From the NCBI RefSeq assembly GCF_018860855.1, contig NZ_JAHKQE010000030.1:186001-250000 (forward strand): 64,000 bases of DNA, given 5' to 3'. Of this stretch, positions 62,951 to 64,000 are shown piece after piece (the stretch's first letter is position 1; each line of letters starts with the position of its first letter). The translations under genes were made by a program, and so were the position numbers. The stretch comes from Amphritea atlantica. Its GTDB lineage: Bacteria; Pseudomonadota; Gammaproteobacteria; Pseudomonadales; Balneatricaceae. The notes beneath the pieces are model-generated. The model was not told where the DNA came from. It saw only the letters and a list, made by a program, of their open reading frames with translations, and did not search any database.

Positions 62951-63883
62951 ATGCCACAACCCCTCGCTTTTGTTTTTCCCGGTCAGGGCTCGCAACATCT
63001 GGCCATGCTAGCTGAGCTAGCTGCTGAACATTCTATTATCCAGGAAACCTTCGCTGAAGCCTCTGATGTGCTGGGATATGATCTCTGGGCATTGACTCAA
63101 GAGGGTCCTGAAGCGGATCTAAACCAAACTGATCGTACCCAGCCTGCTTTGCTAACTGCGGGTGTCGCTTTATGGCGTCTGTGGCAGCAGCAGGGTGGTG
63201 CCATGCCTGCAGTGATGGCAGGACACAGCTTGGGCGAGTATACTGCGCTGGTTTGTGCCGGTGCGATCGACTTTAAAGACGCGGTGAATCTCGTTAAGCT
63301 GCGGGGTGAGTTTATGCAGCAAGCGGTGCCTGCTGGTACTGGCGCAATGGCCGCGATCCTTGGTTTAGCGGATGAAGCTATCCAAGCCGCGTGTGATGCG
63401 GCAGCGGATGATGAGGTTGTCTCACCGGTTAACTTTAATTGCCCTGGGCAGGTTGTGATTGCAGGGAATAAAGCGGCTGTTGAACGGGCGATGGAAGGCT
63501 GTAAAGCCGCCGGTGCGAAGCGGGCTATTCCGTTGCCAGTTAGTGTGCCTTCTCACTGCGTGTTGATGAAGCCCGCGGCAGAACAGATGAAGGCAGAGCT
63601 AAAGAGTATTGATATTAAGCTGCCGTCGATTCAGGTTGTGCAAAATTTTACGGCCAAAGCGCCTAATAGCGTTAATGAGTTGGTCGAAAATTTATTGGCG
63701 CAGTTGTATAGTCCAGTTTTATGGACTGATTCTGTACAAAATATGATTGAGCAGGGTGTTGAGCGTACCGTTGAGTGTGGGCCTGGAAAGGTGCTGTCAG
63801 GGCTGAATAAAAAAGTTCAGCGCAGTCTGGTAGTTGGCGCAATTAATGACCCTGCAGGTCTTGAGAAGGCGCTGAGCGCTTAG
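62951..63883 (+). CDS. fabD: Malonyl-CoA:ACP transacylase
   Basis: Loads malonate onto acyl carrier protein to start fatty-acid synthesis. 310 residues from ATG 62951 (TGAGGTAATA upstream; the frame from 62918 is an artefact). FVFPGQGSQHL near the N-terminus and the active-site GHSLGEYTAL with nucleophile Ser93; the later GKVLSGLNKKV segment is typical. Third fatty-acid gene of the operon; fabG follows after 24 bp. Confidence 0.97.
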   Translation: MPQPLAFVFPGQGSQHLAMLAELAAEHSIIQETFAEASDVLGYDLWALTQEGPEADLNQTDRTQPALLTAGVALWRLWQQQGGAMPAVMAGHSLGEYTALVCAGAIDFKDAVNLVKLRGEFMQQAVPAGTGAMAAILGLADEAIQAACDAAADDEVVSPVNFNCPGQVVIAGNKAAVERAMEGCKAAGAKRAIPLPVSVPSHCVLMKPAAEQMKAELKSIDIKLPSIQVVQNFTAKAPNSVNELVENLLAQLYSPVLWTDSVQNMIEQGVERTVECGPGKVLSGLNKKVQRSLVVGAINDPAGLEKALSA

Positions 63884-63907
63884 TCTCTGAATTAAAGGAA
63901 ACAGATT

Positions 63908-64000
63908 ATGAGTATCGAAGGCAAAGTTGCGCTGATTACCGGTGCTACTCGAGGGATCGGTAAAGCGATTGCGCTAGAGCTGGGGCGTCAAGGTGTCGTT
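63908..64000 (+). CDS. fabG: 3-oxoacyl-ACP reductase FabG (cut by window end)
   Basis: Only the first 31 codons are visible: MSIEGKVALITGATRGIGKA then ALELGRQG, containing the NADPH-binding Gly motif TGATRGIG of FabG. AAAGGAA Shine-Dalgarno. Its place after fabD supports the assignment over other SDRs. Confidence 0.93.
   Translation, partial: MSIEGKVALITGATRGIGKAIALELGRQGVV

Overview
The window is chromosomal DNA of a marine-type gammaproteobacterium. Gene content and order (tig-clpP-clpX, the long Vibrio-type PurC, divergent ppsR/ppsA, RraA, a YdiJ-type D-2-hydroxyglutarate dehydrogenase, cti, a paa block, and yceD-rpmF-plsX-fabD-fabG) point to an Oceanospirillales/Oceanospirillaceae-like organism (Neptunomonas, Amphritea or Marinobacterium relatives). 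That placement is inference from gene families; no rRNA or tRNA gene is present to test it. No phage, insertion sequence or CRISPR array is visible.

Layout. 0-4.5 kb: trigger factor (5' cut), ClpP, ClpX and a YeeN-type YebC protein, each followed by a terminator except clpP. 4.5-7.5 kb: an AT-richer accessory stretch with two GFA-family zinc proteins, an orphan DUF711 protein and the first cluster of REP-like hairpins. 7.4-14.8 kb: LysE-type exporter, a small CPXCG protein, purC, a DHA2-type MFS pump, and the divergent ppsR/ppsA pair that controls and performs PEP synthesis. 14.8-20 kb: RsuA, then a three-gene minus-strand block: an HTH regulator, a VIT/VWA surface protein with a GlyGly-CTERM-like tail, and a rhombosortase that probably processes it. 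19.5-26.3 kb: small enzymes and transporters, ending with a YcaD-like MFS protein fused to about 420 residues of 15-residue acidic repeats. 26.5-40.2 kb: aminotransferase, CbpA/CbpM, AraC/GyrI regulator, transporters, thioesterase, a LysR regulator divergent from ydiJ, a methyltransferase and rraA.

40.3-46.9 kb: phenylacetate-degradation genes. paaF-paaG-paaH-paaI run on the minus strand; paaN and a further crotonase run divergently on the plus strand. The CoA ligase, the epoxidase (paaABCDE) and the thiolase are not in the window. 47-49.7 kb: an SDR with a triplicated 15-bp repeat at its start, then a HAD phosphatase and SppA. 49.7-60.3 kb: a stretch that separates sppA from maf, which are usually neighbours. 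It opens with a second REP-like cluster and carries a HAD/GST/YghU/FrnE group, cis-trans fatty acid isomerase, a CDF metal exporter, a YebB-type protein and a homocysteine methyltransferase. 60.4-64 kb: maf divergent from the lipid/ribosome operon yceD-rpmF-plsX-fabD-fabG (fabG cut by the window end). yceD has a near-consensus promoter so close to its ATG that the mRNA should be almost leaderless.

Most interesting points: the MFS/15-residue-repeat fusion; the VIT/VWA protein paired with a rhombosortase instead of a sortase; the apparently leaderless yceD; two REP-like clusters with no transposase nearby; and short tandem duplications, one of which overlaps a start codon.
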